From assembly GCA_026003015.1 (NCBI GenBank), contig BPGL01000004.1, positions 60,270-124,269 on the forward strand: 64,000 nt of DNA. The letters run 5' to 3'. The DNA is from Actinomycetota bacterium (lineage in GTDB: Bacteria > Actinomycetota > UBA4738 > HRBIN12). The notes below the pieces were generated by a model, which saw only the letters and a program-made list of their open reading frames with translations, had not been told where the DNA came from and ran no database searches. The position numbers and the translations under genes are program-made. This document shows positions 17,262-28,844 of this stretch, piece after piece; the stretch's first letter is position 1, and every line of letters starts with the position of its first letter.

Positions 17262-18459
17262 GGGAGCGGCGCCGCCGTGCGGCTCGGGCGAGGGTGACGA
17301 GTGCGGCGATCGCCACGAGGACGAGCCCGCTGGGGACGATCCAGGCTGGCACCCGGGGGCTCCTCGGCGGAGCGGAAGCGGGAGATGGAGGGCCCGACCG
17401 CTCGGGTGGCGACGGCCGATCCGAGATCCGCGGTGGCTCGGCCGAGCGTGCCCGCCAGATGCCCGTCGCCGTCGCGACGTACAGACGGCCGTCGTGACCC
17501 ACGGCCACGTCGATCACCGGGGCGTCGAGCTCGGCCACGAGGTCGGGCCTCGCCCGGCTGGGATCGAGATCCATCCGGTACAGCCCGCCGGTGAGGGCGG
17601 CGCCGAACCAGAGCCGCCCCCGCCAGACGGCGCACCCGGTGAGCGCGACGGGATCAGGGAACACCGCGACCGGGTCGGCGAAGCGGCCTCCCGAATCCCC
17701 CGTGACCTCCGGCCAGCCGTAGTTGGCGCCCGCGCGGAGCGCGTTCACCTCGTCGTCGACGTCGGGCCCGTTCTCCGTCTCCCAGATCGTGCCGCTGTCG
17801 GGGTCGAGGCACAGGCCGAAGGAGTTGCGGTGACCGATCGAGTACGCGGGGCTGGTCGGCCCGAACGGGTTGTCCCGGGGGATGCCGCCGTCGGGGCGCA
17901 GCCGCAGCACCTTGCCCCCGGGGTCGTCGGGGAGTTGCGCCCTCGTGGGGTCGTGCGCCTCGCCCACCGTGAGGTAGAGCATCCCGTCAGCGCCGAACAG
18001 CAGGTCGCCTCCGTTGTGGTAGCCGACCGACCATGGCAGGAAGGTGGCGAGCTGCTGGATCGCTCCCGCTCGCCCGTCCTCGTCGCGCACTCGGGCGAGC
18101 ACGTTGACGCCGCCCTGCGCATCGGAGAAGTAGAGGTACACCCACGGTTCGCGCTCGAAGTCGGGGTGCAGCGCCACCCCGAGCATCCCGGTCTCACCGT
18201 CGTTGGCCACCGCGAAGCGGACGAAGGGCTCGGGCAGGAGCCGCCCACCCCGCGTGACGATCCGCACCGCGCCGGTGTCCTTCTCCGTGAAGAAGAGTCG
18301 GCCGTCGGGGGCGAACGCCATGTTCGTTGGGAACGCGAGATCTCGAACGAACGGTTCGAGCGAGACCTCGGCTCGGGCGGGCGCCGGGCGTGCGAGGAGC
18401 GCAGCGAAGACGAGCAGCAGGCCTGCGCGCCAGGACCGACGCTCGACGATCGCGGGCAT
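17239..18459 (-). CDS. PQQ-dependent glucose/sorbosone dehydrogenase-like beta-propeller protein, secreted with C-terminal TM anchor
   Basis: Signal-peptide-like N-terminus; GRLFFTEKDTGAVRIV, GMLGVALHPDFEREPWVYLYFSD, NGPDVDDEVNALRAGANYGWPEVTG; Pro-rich stalk then VLVAIAALVTLARAARRRR. Confidence 0.9.
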   Translation of the reverse strand: MPAIVERRSWRAGLLLVFAALLARPAPARAEVSLEPFVRDLAFPTNMAFAPDGRLFFTEKDTGAVRIVTRGGRLLPEPFVRFAVANDGETGMLGVALHPDFEREPWVYLYFSDAQGGVNVLARVRDEDGRAGAIQQLATFLPWSVGYHNGGDLLFGADGMLYLTVGEAHDPTRAQLPDDPGGKVLRLRPDGGIPRDNPFGPTSPAYSIGHRNSFGLCLDPDSGTIWETENGPDVDDEVNALRAGANYGWPEVTGDSGGRFADPVAVFPDPVALTGCAVWRGRLWFGAALTGGLYRMDLDPSRARPDLVAELDAPVIDVAVGHDGRLYVATATGIWRARSAEPPRISDRPSPPERSGPPSPASAPPRSPRVPAWIVPSGLVLVAIAALVTLARAARRRRSPSRPTGA

Positions 18460-18506
18460 GGCCCCACGGTAGCGGGCGAGGACGGCGACGGCGGCCCGAA
18501 GGACGC

Positions 18507-19649
18507 CTACCCCTCGAGCACCCGGGCGAGGTCGGCCTCCAGGTCGCGGGGGTCCTCCAGGCCGACCGAGAGCCGGACGAGGTCGGCGGGGACCTCCAGC
18601 GGGGAGCCGGCGACGCTGGCGTGGGTCATCGCCCCTGGCACCTCGATGAGCGACTCGACCCCGCCGAGGGACTCCGCGAGCCAGAACAGCTCCGTGCCCT
18701 CGGCGATGCGGATCGCTCGGTCTCGGCTACCGGCGCGGAACGACACCATCCCGCCGAAGCCCCCTCGCATCTGTCGCGCGGCCACCTCGTGACCCGGGTG
18801 CGTCGCAAGACCGGGGTAGCGCACCTCCGGCACCGACGGATGCGACGCGAGGAACCGGGCGATCCGCTCGGCGTTCTCGCTGTGCCGACGCATCCGCACC
18901 CCGAGGGTCTTCAGGCCCCGCAGCGCGAGGTAACTGTCGGTCGGTCCGGGGATCGCCCCGACCGCGTTCACGAGGAACGCGAGCCGCTCGCCCAGGTCCT
19001 CGTCGTTCGTCACGATCGCCCCGCCGATCAGATCGGAGTGCCCGCCCAGGTACTTCGTCACGCTGTGCACCACGACGTCGGCGCCGAGCGCGAGCGGGCG
19101 CTGCAGCGCCGGGGTCGCGAACGTGTTGTCGACGACGGCCAGGGCGCCCGCCTCGTGGGCGATCGCCGCGACGCCCGCCACGTCGACGATCTCGAGCATC
19201 GGGTTCGAGGGCGTCTCGATCCACACCAGGCGCGTCTCGTCGCGGACGGCCGCCCGCACGGCGTCGAGGTCCGTCAGGTCGCAGGCCGAGTGGGTGAGGC
19301 CCCAGGGCTCGAACACCCGCGCGAGCAACCGGTAGGTGCCGCCGTAGACGTCGGTGCCGAGCAGGACGTGGTCGCCGGGGCGGAGGGTGAGCAGCAGCGT
19401 GTGCTCGGCGGCCAGGCCGCTCGCGAAGGCCCGGCACCACGATCCGCCCTCGAGCGCCGCGAGCGCGGTCTCGAAGGCGGCGCGGGTGGGGTTGCCCGCC
19501 CGCGCGTAGTCCCAGCGCCGGGGGCGGCCGACGCCCTCCTGGGCGAAGGTCGAGGTCTGGTAGATCGGTACGTTGACCGCGCCGTAGATCGGCTCGGGGT
19601 CCTGGCCCGCGTGGATCGCGAGCGTGTCGGGGTGGTGTTCGTCGCTCAT
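18507..19649 (-). CDS. Cystathionine gamma-synthase/gamma-lyase family PLP enzyme
   Basis: YARAGNPTRAAFETALAALEGGSWCRAFASGLAA, VDNTFATPALQRPLALGADVVVHSVTKYLGGHSDLIGG. Confidence 0.93.
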   Translation of the reverse strand: MSDEHHPDTLAIHAGQDPEPIYGAVNVPIYQTSTFAQEGVGRPRRWDYARAGNPTRAAFETALAALEGGSWCRAFASGLAAEHTLLLTLRPGDHVLLGTDVYGGTYRLLARVFEPWGLTHSACDLTDLDAVRAAVRDETRLVWIETPSNPMLEIVDVAGVAAIAHEAGALAVVDNTFATPALQRPLALGADVVVHSVTKYLGGHSDLIGGAIVTNDEDLGERLAFLVNAVGAIPGPTDSYLALRGLKTLGVRMRRHSENAERIARFLASHPSVPEVRYPGLATHPGHEVAARQMRGGFGGMVSFRAGSRDRAIRIAEGTELFWLAESLGGVESLIEVPGAMTHASVAGSPLEVPADLVRLSVGLEDPRDLEADLARVLEG

Positions 19650-20485
19650 CCGACCTCCGGGGGTGGTTCCCAACCGCGGCGCGCGAGTTCGCGGCGCGCC
19701 CGCTCCCCGGCCCGCACGTCGCGCCACAGCTGGGACTTGCGCTTCGCGTCGTGGCCGGGGGCGAACTCACGCCCCGCGCGCACGAGTCGGCGACAGCCGG
19801 GGTCGCCGCAGGCGCACCACGCGAAGAGCTGGCCGCGCCCGTCCTCGCCGAGCTCCCCGGGACGGTACCGGGGGGCGAGGGCGCGAGCGGGGACGACGAT
19901 GACGCCCTCCCTCGGGTCGCCCAGGTGGGTGTGGTGGCCTTCGAGCGCCCGAAGGCCCGTGAGCGCGGCCAGGGCGGCGTCGAGACGGTCGAGGGTCGTG
20001 AGGTCGTCGGTCCGCACCCCCTGGAGCCGCAGCACGTGCTCGCGCCAGGCGCGCTTGGGCATGCCGGTCGGCGGCAGGCACCCGGCCAACACGACGGCGC
20101 TTGCGTGCGGGAACACCTCGAGCGTGCGCCCTCGTACGGCGCTGCCGTCGAACAGGGGGTAGCCGAGGTGATCGGTGCGCTCGTACACGCGCATCCCCGC
20201 CCGCATCCAGTCGAAGGCCGGCCGAGCGGCGTGGGCCTTCGAGGGCGTTCGCAACGAGTGGATGTTCAGGCGGGCGAGCTCGTTCTCCGTAAGCCTCGAC
20301 CGTCCGTCGGTCGCCCAGCGCGACGGTGCGTCGACCGCGATCACGTCGGGGACGAGCTCGCGAACGAGGCGCTCGAGATCCTCCAGCCCCGCCCGGGACC
20401 GGACGACGAAGGGCACGCGGTGCTCGTCGAGCACCACGAGGTCGAGCCCCCGGCGCACCCCGACGTCGACCCCGAGCGCTCGCAC
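19646..20485 (-). CDS. DUF429 domain protein with C-terminal Cys-rich motif
   Basis: RALGVDVGVRRGLDLVVLDEHRVPF, DVIAVDAPSRWATDG, LEVFPHASAVVLAG; C-terminus CACGDPGCRRLVRAGREFAPGHDAKRKSQLW; 4-bp overlap with the downstream gene. Confidence 0.8.
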   Translation of the reverse strand: MRALGVDVGVRRGLDLVVLDEHRVPFVVRSRAGLEDLERLVRELVPDVIAVDAPSRWATDGRSRLTENELARLNIHSLRTPSKAHAARPAFDWMRAGMRVYERTDHLGYPLFDGSAVRGRTLEVFPHASAVVLAGCLPPTGMPKRAWREHVLRLQGVRTDDLTTLDRLDAALAALTGLRALEGHHTHLGDPREGVIVVPARALAPRYRPGELGEDGRGQLFAWCACGDPGCRRLVRAGREFAPGHDAKRKSQLWRDVRAGERARRELARRGWEPPPEVG

Positions 20486-20486
20486 C

Positions 20487-21863
<1,377 letters not shown>

Positions 21864-21934
21864 CCGCCCCCATCGTCGCACGCCGCGCCCCGGCCGTCGC
21901 GCGGGCCGGCGGCGTGGGATGCTTGCCGGTCGGG

Positions 21935-23158
21935 ATGGGTGGACGCGGCGCGATCGTGGCCGCGGGGCTGGCCACGGCGGCCGTCGCCCCGGCTCGGGGC
22001 CGCGACCTCGCGGCCCAGACGTCGCCGGGGCCGATCGGGGTGGCCTGGGAGGACGGCCGGATCGTGGCGATCGGCCCGCCGGAGGACCTGCCCTGGGCGC
22101 CGACGCTCGGCACCCCCGAGGCGGGCCTGCTCGCGCCGGGGTTCGTCGACGCGCATACCCACCTGCCGTTCGTCGGGTGGCGAGCCGACGAGTACGAGGC
22201 CCGCCTGGCCGGCGCCACCTACCGGGACCAGCACGGGGGCGAGGGCGGGATCTTCCGGTCGGCCCGGATGTTGCGCGAGGCCGACGACGAGGAGGTCCTC
22301 GCGTTCTCCCTCGTCCTGGCCCGGGAGATGCTCGCCTCGGGCACGACGGCGCTGGAGCTCAAGACCGGCTACGGCCTGTCGGTCGACCAGGAGCTCCGCC
22401 AGGCGCGACTCGCCCGCGCGCTCGCCGCGCGGGCGCCCCAGATCTGCACCGTGACGCTCCTCGCCGCCCACGCCGTCCCCTCGGGGATGACCCGGGCCGG
22501 CTGGGTCGAGCGCGCGTGCGAGGAGCTCGTGCCGGCCGCCGCCGCGGAGGGCCTGTGCGACCAGGTCGACGTCTACGTCGAGGACATCGCCTTCGATCTC
22601 GACGACCTCGAGCGGATCGCGGCGGCGGCCTCGGCCGCCGGGCTCCCGCTGCGCGTGCACGCCGAGCAGCTCGGCGCCAGCGGCGCGGCCGAGGCCGCCG
22701 CCCGCCTGGGAGCGCGCAGCGCCGACCACCTGAACCGCTGCCCACCGGCGGGCGTGGCGGCGCTCGGCGCGGCGCCGCGGACCGCGGCCGTCCTGCTGCC
22801 GACCTCCTCCCGGTTCCTCGGGCTCGCTCCCGCGCCGGCGACGGCGCTCCGGGACGCCGGCGCGGTGCTCGCGCTCGCCACCGACTGCAACCCGGGAACC
22901 TCGCCGGTGACCTCGATGCCCGAGGTGATCCAGACGGCGTGCGCCGACTACCGCCTCACGCCGGCGGAGGCCCTGAGCGCCGCGACCGCGAACCCCGCGT
23001 GGGTCCTCGGGCTGGAGGGCGACCTCGGTCGCCTCGCCCCGGGCCTTCGCGCCGACGTCCTCCTGCTCGACGTCCCGACGCTCGCCCACGTGCCGTACCG
23101 GCCGGGGCGCAACCCGGTGAGCGCGGTGGTCGTCGCAGGCGAGGTTCTGATCGGCTGA
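21935..23158 (+). CDS. hutI: Imidazolonepropionase
   Basis: GFVDAHTHLPFVGWRADEYEARLAGATYRD, ALELKTGYGLS, RVHAEQLGASGAAEAAARLGARSADHL, ALATDCNPGTSPVTSMPEVIQ. Confidence 0.93.
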   Translation: MGGRGAIVAAGLATAAVAPARGRDLAAQTSPGPIGVAWEDGRIVAIGPPEDLPWAPTLGTPEAGLLAPGFVDAHTHLPFVGWRADEYEARLAGATYRDQHGGEGGIFRSARMLREADDEEVLAFSLVLAREMLASGTTALELKTGYGLSVDQELRQARLARALAARAPQICTVTLLAAHAVPSGMTRAGWVERACEELVPAAAAEGLCDQVDVYVEDIAFDLDDLERIAAAASAAGLPLRVHAEQLGASGAAEAAARLGARSADHLNRCPPAGVAALGAAPRTAAVLLPTSSRFLGLAPAPATALRDAGAVLALATDCNPGTSPVTSMPEVIQTACADYRLTPAEALSAATANPAWVLGLEGDLGRLAPGLRADVLLLDVPTLAHVPYRPGRNPVSAVVVAGEVLIG

Positions 23159-23166
23159 GCGGCGCG

Positions 23167-24726
23167 TCAGTCGAGGCGGCCGACGACGCCCTCGGCCACC
23201 GCGACGAGCGTGCCGTCGCGCACGAGCTCGACGGCCGCGTCGATGTCGGCGCCGAGCTCGCGGTCGTGCTCGACGAACGGCACCCGCTCGCGCAGCGCGG
23301 CGTGCACGGCGCGCGTCGCCGGCCCGGGCTCCAGGGGTGCGCGGAGATCCAGCGCCTGGGCCGCGGCGAGCGCCTCGAGGGCGAGGACGACCTCCGCCAG
23401 GCCCACCACCTCGCGGGCGTGGCGCGCGGCCGTCATCCCCATGCTCACGTGGTCCTCCTGGCCCGCGCTGGAGGGGATCGAGTCGACCGAGGCCGGGTGC
23501 GCGAGCGCCTTGGCCTCCGACACGAGGGAGGCGGCCGTGTACTGCAGCAGCATGTAGCCGCTGTTCAGGCCCGAGGCCGGCGCGAGGAACGGCGGCAGCC
23601 CGTTCGACAGAGCCGGGTCGAGCAGCCGGTACAGGCGCCGCTCCGCGATCGAGGCCAGGGGCACGAGCGCGGCCGCGAGCGCGTCGAGGACGAGGGCCAC
23701 CGGCATCCCGTGGAAGTTCCCTCCGCTTCGGATCTCCCGTGCGTCGAGCAGGACGATCGGGTTGTCCGAGACCGCGTTCACCTCGATCGCCAGCGTCTCG
23801 CCCGCCCGGGCGACCTGGTCGCGCACGGCGCCGTGGACCTGCGGGGCGCACCGCAGGGAGTAGGCGTCCTGCACGAGGTGGGGGCTGTCGCGGTGGGAGG
23901 CGAGGATCGGCGAGCCCGCGAGCAGGCGTCGCAGGTTCGACGCGCTCGCGAGCTGGCCCCGGTGCGGTCGGAGGCGCTGCAGCCGCTCGTCGAAGGGGGC
24001 GTCGGTCCCCAGAGCGGCCTCGATCGTCATCGCGGCCACGACGTCGGCCGCGCGGACGAGCCGTTCGGCGCGGGCGTGGGCGAGCACGCCGATCGCGAGC
24101 ATCCCCTGCGTCCCGTTGACGAGCGCGAGGCCCTCCTTGGCCGCGAGCCGGATCGGCTCGAGGCCCGCCCGCGCGAGCGCCGGAGCGGCCGGCTCGGTGC
24201 CGCCGGCGGCGTCGAGCACCCGGCCGTGGCCGATCACCGGGAGGGCGAGGGCCGCGAGCGGGGCGAGGTCCCCGCTGGCGCCGAGCGACCCGCGCTCGGG
24301 CACCGCGGGCACGACGTCGCGGTTCAGCATCGCCACCATGAGCTCGATCACTTCGGGGCGCACCCCCGAGCCGCCGAGCGCGAGCACGTGGGCGCGCAGC
24401 GCGAGCATCGCGCGCGCCTCCGGGCGCGACAGCAGCGGCCCGACGGCGGTCGCGTGGGAGCGGACGATGCCGTGCTGGAGGTCCTCGGCGCGCTCGGGGT
24501 CGATCCGCGTGCCGGCCAAGGCGCCGAAGCCGGTCGTGACGCCGTAGATCGTGCGCCCCTCCGCGACGGCTTGCTCGACGACGGCCCGGGCCGCTGTGAC
24601 GCGGTCCCTCGCGGCCTCGTCGAGCACGGCCGGCGCGCCGCGGGCGAGCGCCTCGACGTCGGCCAGCGACAGGGGGCCGCCGAGCGCGACCGGCCCGGCC
24701 GGGGCCTGCCGAGGGGCCGCTGCCAT
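23167..24726 (-). CDS. hutH: Histidine ammonia-lyase
   Basis: IYGVTTGFGALAGTRI, GSLGASGDLAPLAALALPVIG (ASG MIO motif), NGTQGMLAIGVL, SNPI-type NAVSDNPIVL. Confidence 0.96.
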   Translation of the reverse strand: MAAAPRQAPAGPVALGGPLSLADVEALARGAPAVLDEAARDRVTAARAVVEQAVAEGRTIYGVTTGFGALAGTRIDPERAEDLQHGIVRSHATAVGPLLSRPEARAMLALRAHVLALGGSGVRPEVIELMVAMLNRDVVPAVPERGSLGASGDLAPLAALALPVIGHGRVLDAAGGTEPAAPALARAGLEPIRLAAKEGLALVNGTQGMLAIGVLAHARAERLVRAADVVAAMTIEAALGTDAPFDERLQRLRPHRGQLASASNLRRLLAGSPILASHRDSPHLVQDAYSLRCAPQVHGAVRDQVARAGETLAIEVNAVSDNPIVLLDAREIRSGGNFHGMPVALVLDALAAALVPLASIAERRLYRLLDPALSNGLPPFLAPASGLNSGYMLLQYTAASLVSEAKALAHPASVDSIPSSAGQEDHVSMGMTAARHAREVVGLAEVVLALEALAAAQALDLRAPLEPGPATRAVHAALRERVPFVEHDRELGADIDAAVELVRDGTLVAVAEGVVGRLD

Positions 24727-26384
24727 CAGCGCTCCCGCATCGGGATCGTGAGCTTGTGGGCGGCCGCCGCCTCGATCGCCCGCTCGTAGCCGGCGTCGGC
24801 GTGGCGGAGCACGCCCATCGCGGGATCGGTGGTGAGCACGCGCTCCAGCCGCCCGGCGGCCTCGTCGGTGCCGTCGGCCACCACGACCATCCCCGCGTGC
24901 AGGGAGGCGCCGATCCCCACGCCGCCGCCGTGGTGCACGCTCACCCAGTGGGCGCCGGCCGCCGTGTTCACGAGCGCGTTGAGGATCGGCCAGTCGGCGA
25001 TCGCGTCCGAGCCGTCGCGCATCGCCTCGGTCTCGCGGTAGGGCGAGGCGACGCTGCCGGCGTCGAGGTGATCGCGGCCGATCACGATCGGCGCGCGGAG
25101 CTCCCCGGCCGCCACCATCTCGTTGAAGCGGAGCCCGGCCCGCGCCCGCTCCCCGAGCCCGAGCCAGCAGATGCGTGCCGGCAGACCCTGGAACGCGACC
25201 CGTTCGGGGGCCAGGCTGAGCCAGCGCTGCAGACCCTCGTCGCCGGGGAACAGCTCGGCGACCGCCCGGTCGGTCGCCGCGATGTCGGCCGGGTCGCCGG
25301 ACAGCGCGACCCAGCGGAACGGCCCCTTGCCCTCGCAGAACAGGGGCCGGATGTACGCCGGGACGAACCCCGGGTAGGAGAACGCGCGCTCGCGGTCGAG
25401 CCCGCCCGCCACGGCCCCGGCGCGGAGGTTGTTCCCGTAGTCGAAGGCGACGGCTCCGCGCTCGGCGAACCCCACGATCGCGTCGCAGTGCGCGGCCATC
25501 GACGCGTAGGCGCGGCGCTCGTAGGTCGCGGGGTCCTCCCGTCGCAGCGCCGCGGCCTCCTCGAGCGTCAGCCCTGCGGGGACGTAGCCCCCGAGCGGGT
25601 CGTGGGCGCTCGTTTGGTCCGTCACCACGTCGGGGACGAACCCGCGCGCGAGCAGGGCCGGGAGCACCTCGGCGCAGTTGCCGAGGAGCCCGATCGAGCA
25701 GGGGCGGCCCTCCGAGCGAGCGCGCTTGGCCCAGGCGAGCGCCTCCTCGAGGTCGGCGGTGGACCGGTCGAGGTAGCGGGTGCCGAGGCGCCGCTGGATC
25801 CGCTCGGGATCGACCTCCACGCACAGGGCGACGCCCTCGTTCATCGTGACCGCGAGCGGCTGGGCCCCGCCCATCCCCCCGAGCCCGCCGGTCAGCGTGA
25901 TCGTGCCCGCGAGCGAGCCGTTGAAGTGCCGGGAGGCGAGCGCGGCGAGGGTCTCGTAGGTGCCCTGGAGGATCCCCTGGGTCCCGATGTAGATCCACGA
26001 CCCGGCCGTCATCTGGCCGTACATCGTGAGGCCGGCCGCCTCGAGCTCGCGGAACGTCTCCCAGGTCGACCAGGCCGGCACGAGCAGGGCGTTGGCGATC
26101 AGCACCCGTGGGGCGAGCTCGTGGGTCGTGAGGACGCCGACGGGCTTGCCCGACTGCACGAGGAGCGTCTCGTCGTCCCCCAGCCGGCGCAGCTCGTGGA
26201 CGATCGCGTCGAAGGCCTCCCAGGAGCGAGCGGCCCGCCCCGTACCCCCGTAGACGACGAGGTCCTGCGGGCGCTCGGCCACCTCGGGGTCGAGGTTGTT
26301 CATGAGCATCCGCAGGGCGGCCTCCTGCGGCCACCCGCGGCAGCTCAGCTCGCCGCCCCGTGGGGCGCGGACCAGTCTGCCCAG
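24726..26384 (-). CDS. hutU: Urocanate hydratase; probable CTG start at 26384
   Basis: [51 protein letters not shown]; conserved N-terminal [21 protein letters not shown] lies upstream of the first in-frame ATG (26309). Confidence 0.93.
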   Translation of the reverse strand: MGRLVRAPRGGELSCRGWPQEAALRMLMNNLDPEVAERPQDLVVYGGTGRAARSWEAFDAIVHELRRLGDDETLLVQSGKPVGVLTTHELAPRVLIANALLVPAWSTWETFRELEAAGLTMYGQMTAGSWIYIGTQGILQGTYETLAALASRHFNGSLAGTITLTGGLGGMGGAQPLAVTMNEGVALCVEVDPERIQRRLGTRYLDRSTADLEEALAWAKRARSEGRPCSIGLLGNCAEVLPALLARGFVPDVVTDQTSAHDPLGGYVPAGLTLEEAAALRREDPATYERRAYASMAAHCDAIVGFAERGAVAFDYGNNLRAGAVAGGLDRERAFSYPGFVPAYIRPLFCEGKGPFRWVALSGDPADIAATDRAVAELFPGDEGLQRWLSLAPERVAFQGLPARICWLGLGERARAGLRFNEMVAAGELRAPIVIGRDHLDAGSVASPYRETEAMRDGSDAIADWPILNALVNTAAGAHWVSVHHGGGVGIGASLHAGMVVVADGTDEAAGRLERVLTTDPAMGVLRHADAGYERAIEAAAAHKLTIPMRER

Positions 26385-26504
26385 CTTCCCTCACCTCCGG
26401 GGCCGTTGGGCCGATGATACGCAGCAGAACCGGCGCGACGCTGGGTCGACGCACGGGCGTGTCCGCGTCGCCGGACGGCGCCGGTGGCCGGAGGACATGA
26501 GGTG

Positions 26505-27701
26505 ATGGCCGACACGATCCGAGTGATGATCGCCGACGACGAGGCGGAGCTTCGCAGCGCTCTTGCCGAGCTGCTCGCCCACGAGGAGGAGCTCGAACTC
26601 ATCGGGACGGCGGCGGACGCGGAAGAAGCGATCGCGCTCGCGGTCGACCACCGTCCCGACGTCGCCGTCGTGGACGTGGTGATGCCCGCCGGGGGCGGCC
26701 CCCGCGCGACGCGCGAGATCCTGCGAAGCTCGCCGGGCACGCGCGTGATCGCCCTGTCGGCCCATGAGGACCGGCGCACGGTCCTCGAGATGTTCAGGGC
26801 CGGGGCGGTGGGGTATCTCGTCAAGGGCGCGGCCGGCGGCGACATCGTGCAGTCGATCGTGCAGGTCGCCCGCGGGGGCACGAGCCTGTCGGCCGAGGTC
26901 ATCGACTCCCTCGTCTCGGAGCTGTCCTCGCACCTGCGCCGGGAGGAGGAGGCGAGCCTCGATCGAGCGGGGCGGGAGCGGCGCATCCGGCGGCTCGTCG
27001 CGGGCACGGGGCGCCGGCTCGTCTTCCAGCCGATCGTCGACATGCAGACCGGCGCGATCGTCGGGGCGGAGGCGCTCACGAGGTTCGACGACGACGACCG
27101 CTCGCCCGAGGCGACGTTCGCCGAGGCGTCCCGGGTCGACCTGCACCTCGAGCTCGAGGTCGCGGCGATCCGGGATGCGCTCGCCCGCCTCCCGGACCTG
27201 CCCGCGGACGCGTACCTGTCGGTGAACGCCTCGTGTGCGACGGCGATGTGGCCCGGACTGGCCGAGGTGGTCGGCGCCGACGCCGGGCGCCTGGTCCTCG
27301 AGATCACCGAGCACGAGGCCGTCGAGGACTACGAGGCGTTGGTCGAGCGCCTCGAGCGACTGCGCGAGCGCGGGATGCGACTGGCCATCGACGACGCCGG
27401 CGCCGGCTTCGCGAGCTTCCGCCATGCGCTTCGGCTGGGGCCCGACCTGATCAAGGCCGATCTCAGCATCGTGCGGGGGATCGACGCCGACGACGGACGC
27501 CGAGCCCTTGCCTCGGCGCTCGTGTCGTTCACGAGGCAGATGGGGATGACGATCGTGGCCGAGGGGGTCGAGACGCTCGGCGAGCTGGAGACGCTGCGCC
27601 GGATCGGCGTGCGCTTCGCCCAGGGGTACGTGTTCGCTCGCCCTGGGCCCCTGCCGCTGCGGGTCGAGGGGTTCAAGCGATGGCCGGCATCCGGATCCTG
27701 A
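26505..27701 (+). CDS. Response regulator with EAL-domain output
   Basis: REC (RVMIADDEAELR, VAVVDVVMP, GYLVKG), then EAL (FQPIVDMQTGAIVGAEALTRF, VLEITEHEAV, AIDDAGAGFASFRHALRLGPDLIKADLS, AEGVET, GYVFARP). Confidence 0.9.
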   Translation: MADTIRVMIADDEAELRSALAELLAHEEELELIGTAADAEEAIALAVDHRPDVAVVDVVMPAGGGPRATREILRSSPGTRVIALSAHEDRRTVLEMFRAGAVGYLVKGAAGGDIVQSIVQVARGGTSLSAEVIDSLVSELSSHLRREEEASLDRAGRERRIRRLVAGTGRRLVFQPIVDMQTGAIVGAEALTRFDDDDRSPEATFAEASRVDLHLELEVAAIRDALARLPDLPADAYLSVNASCATAMWPGLAEVVGADAGRLVLEITEHEAVEDYEALVERLERLRERGMRLAIDDAGAGFASFRHALRLGPDLIKADLSIVRGIDADDGRRALASALVSFTRQMGMTIVAEGVETLGELETLRRIGVRFAQGYVFARPGPLPLRVEGFKRWPASGS

Positions 27702-28840
27702 TCGCCGAGGACGAGGAGGTCGTGCAGCGGGCCCTCGTCGAGCTCGTCTCCTCCGACCCCGAGATGGAGATCGTCGCGGTGGTCGACGACGCCGAGCAGG
27801 CGATCGAGGCGGCTCGGCGGGAGCGGCCCGACGTGGCGCTCGTGGACGTGAAGATGCCCGGGGGCGGCGGTCCCCACGCCGCGCGCGAGATCCTCCGGGC
27901 CTCCTCGAGCACCCGCGTGCTCGCGTTGTCCGCCTACGAGGACCGTCGCACGGTGCTGGAGATGCTCCGCGCCGGCGTCGTCGGGTACCTCGTGAAGGGC
28001 ACGCCGGCCACGGAGATCCTGGGCGCGATCCGACGGACGATGCGGGGGGAGGGGGCGCTGTCGGTGGAGGTCACCGCCGACGTGATCCACGAGCTCGCCG
28101 AGGCCCTCGACCGCTCCGAGCAGCTCGCGACCCAGCTGCACGACCTGGACCGAACGAAGAGCGAGCTGATCCAGATCCTCAGCCACGAGCTGTTCACGCC
28201 GATCACCGCGATCCAGGGCTTCGCCGTCACGGTGGCCGAGCGGGGCCATGAGCTCCCACCGGAGGACGTCCGCGCGATGGTCGAGGGCGTCCAGCGGGCG
28301 TCCCAGCGCCTGCGGCGCCTCGTCGGGAACCTGGGGGCGGCGGCGCGCCTGGACCGCGAGGGGGTGGAGGTGACGACCCGACCGGTGCGGGTGGGCGAGC
28401 TCCTCGAACGGGCCCTCGCCTCCTTCCCGAGCGACACGGAGCGCCTGCGCGCTCCCGCCGCCGAGGAGGCCGTGCTCACGCGGCGCCTGTGGGCGGACCT
28501 CGATCTCGCAGCCCAGGCGCTCGTGGTCGGGATCGAGAACGCCCTCGGCTTCGGCGGCGAGTCGCCGGTCCAGGTGCGGGTCCTCCCCGGCGACGCCGCG
28601 ATCCGGATCGCGGTGGTCGACCGCGGGCCGGGCGTGCCCGAGGGCCGACGGGAGGCCGTCTTCGACGCCTTCGCCCAGCTCGATGCGAGCACGACGCGCG
28701 AGCACGAGGGGCTCGGGATCGGCCTGTACCTCGCCCGGCGGATCATGCGCGCCCAGGGGGGCGACCTCGAGCTCGGCGGGACGCCGGGCGGGGGGGCGAC
28801 CCTGGTCTACACGTTCACGGCCCTGCGCGAGGGCGCCTGA
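27680..28840 (+). CDS. REC-HisKA-HATPase hybrid kinase
   Basis: REC (RILIAEDEEVV, VALVDVKMP, GYLVKG), H-box QILSHELFTPITAIQGFAV, G-box GLGIGLYLARRI; start overlaps the upstream gene. Confidence 0.88.
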   Translation: MAGIRILIAEDEEVVQRALVELVSSDPEMEIVAVVDDAEQAIEAARRERPDVALVDVKMPGGGGPHAAREILRASSSTRVLALSAYEDRRTVLEMLRAGVVGYLVKGTPATEILGAIRRTMRGEGALSVEVTADVIHELAEALDRSEQLATQLHDLDRTKSELIQILSHELFTPITAIQGFAVTVAERGHELPPEDVRAMVEGVQRASQRLRRLVGNLGAAARLDREGVEVTTRPVRVGELLERALASFPSDTERLRAPAAEEAVLTRRLWADLDLAAQALVVGIENALGFGGESPVQVRVLPGDAAIRIAVVDRGPGVPEGRREAVFDAFAQLDASTTREHEGLGIGLYLARRIMRAQGGDLELGGTPGGGATLVYTFTALREGA

Positions 28841-28844
28841 GGGG

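Noticed and set aside
23167-26454. 1095-aa minus-strand ORF as one protein
   Set aside because: Only the C-terminal 520 aa (HutH) is family-like; the N-terminal part is a frame-shifted reading of hutU.
27680-28840. REC-EAL/REC-HK overlap (22 bp) as a frameshift of one protein
   Set aside because: The second gene has its own complete REC with an in-frame ATG, and the first has a complete EAL domain, so they are two genes.
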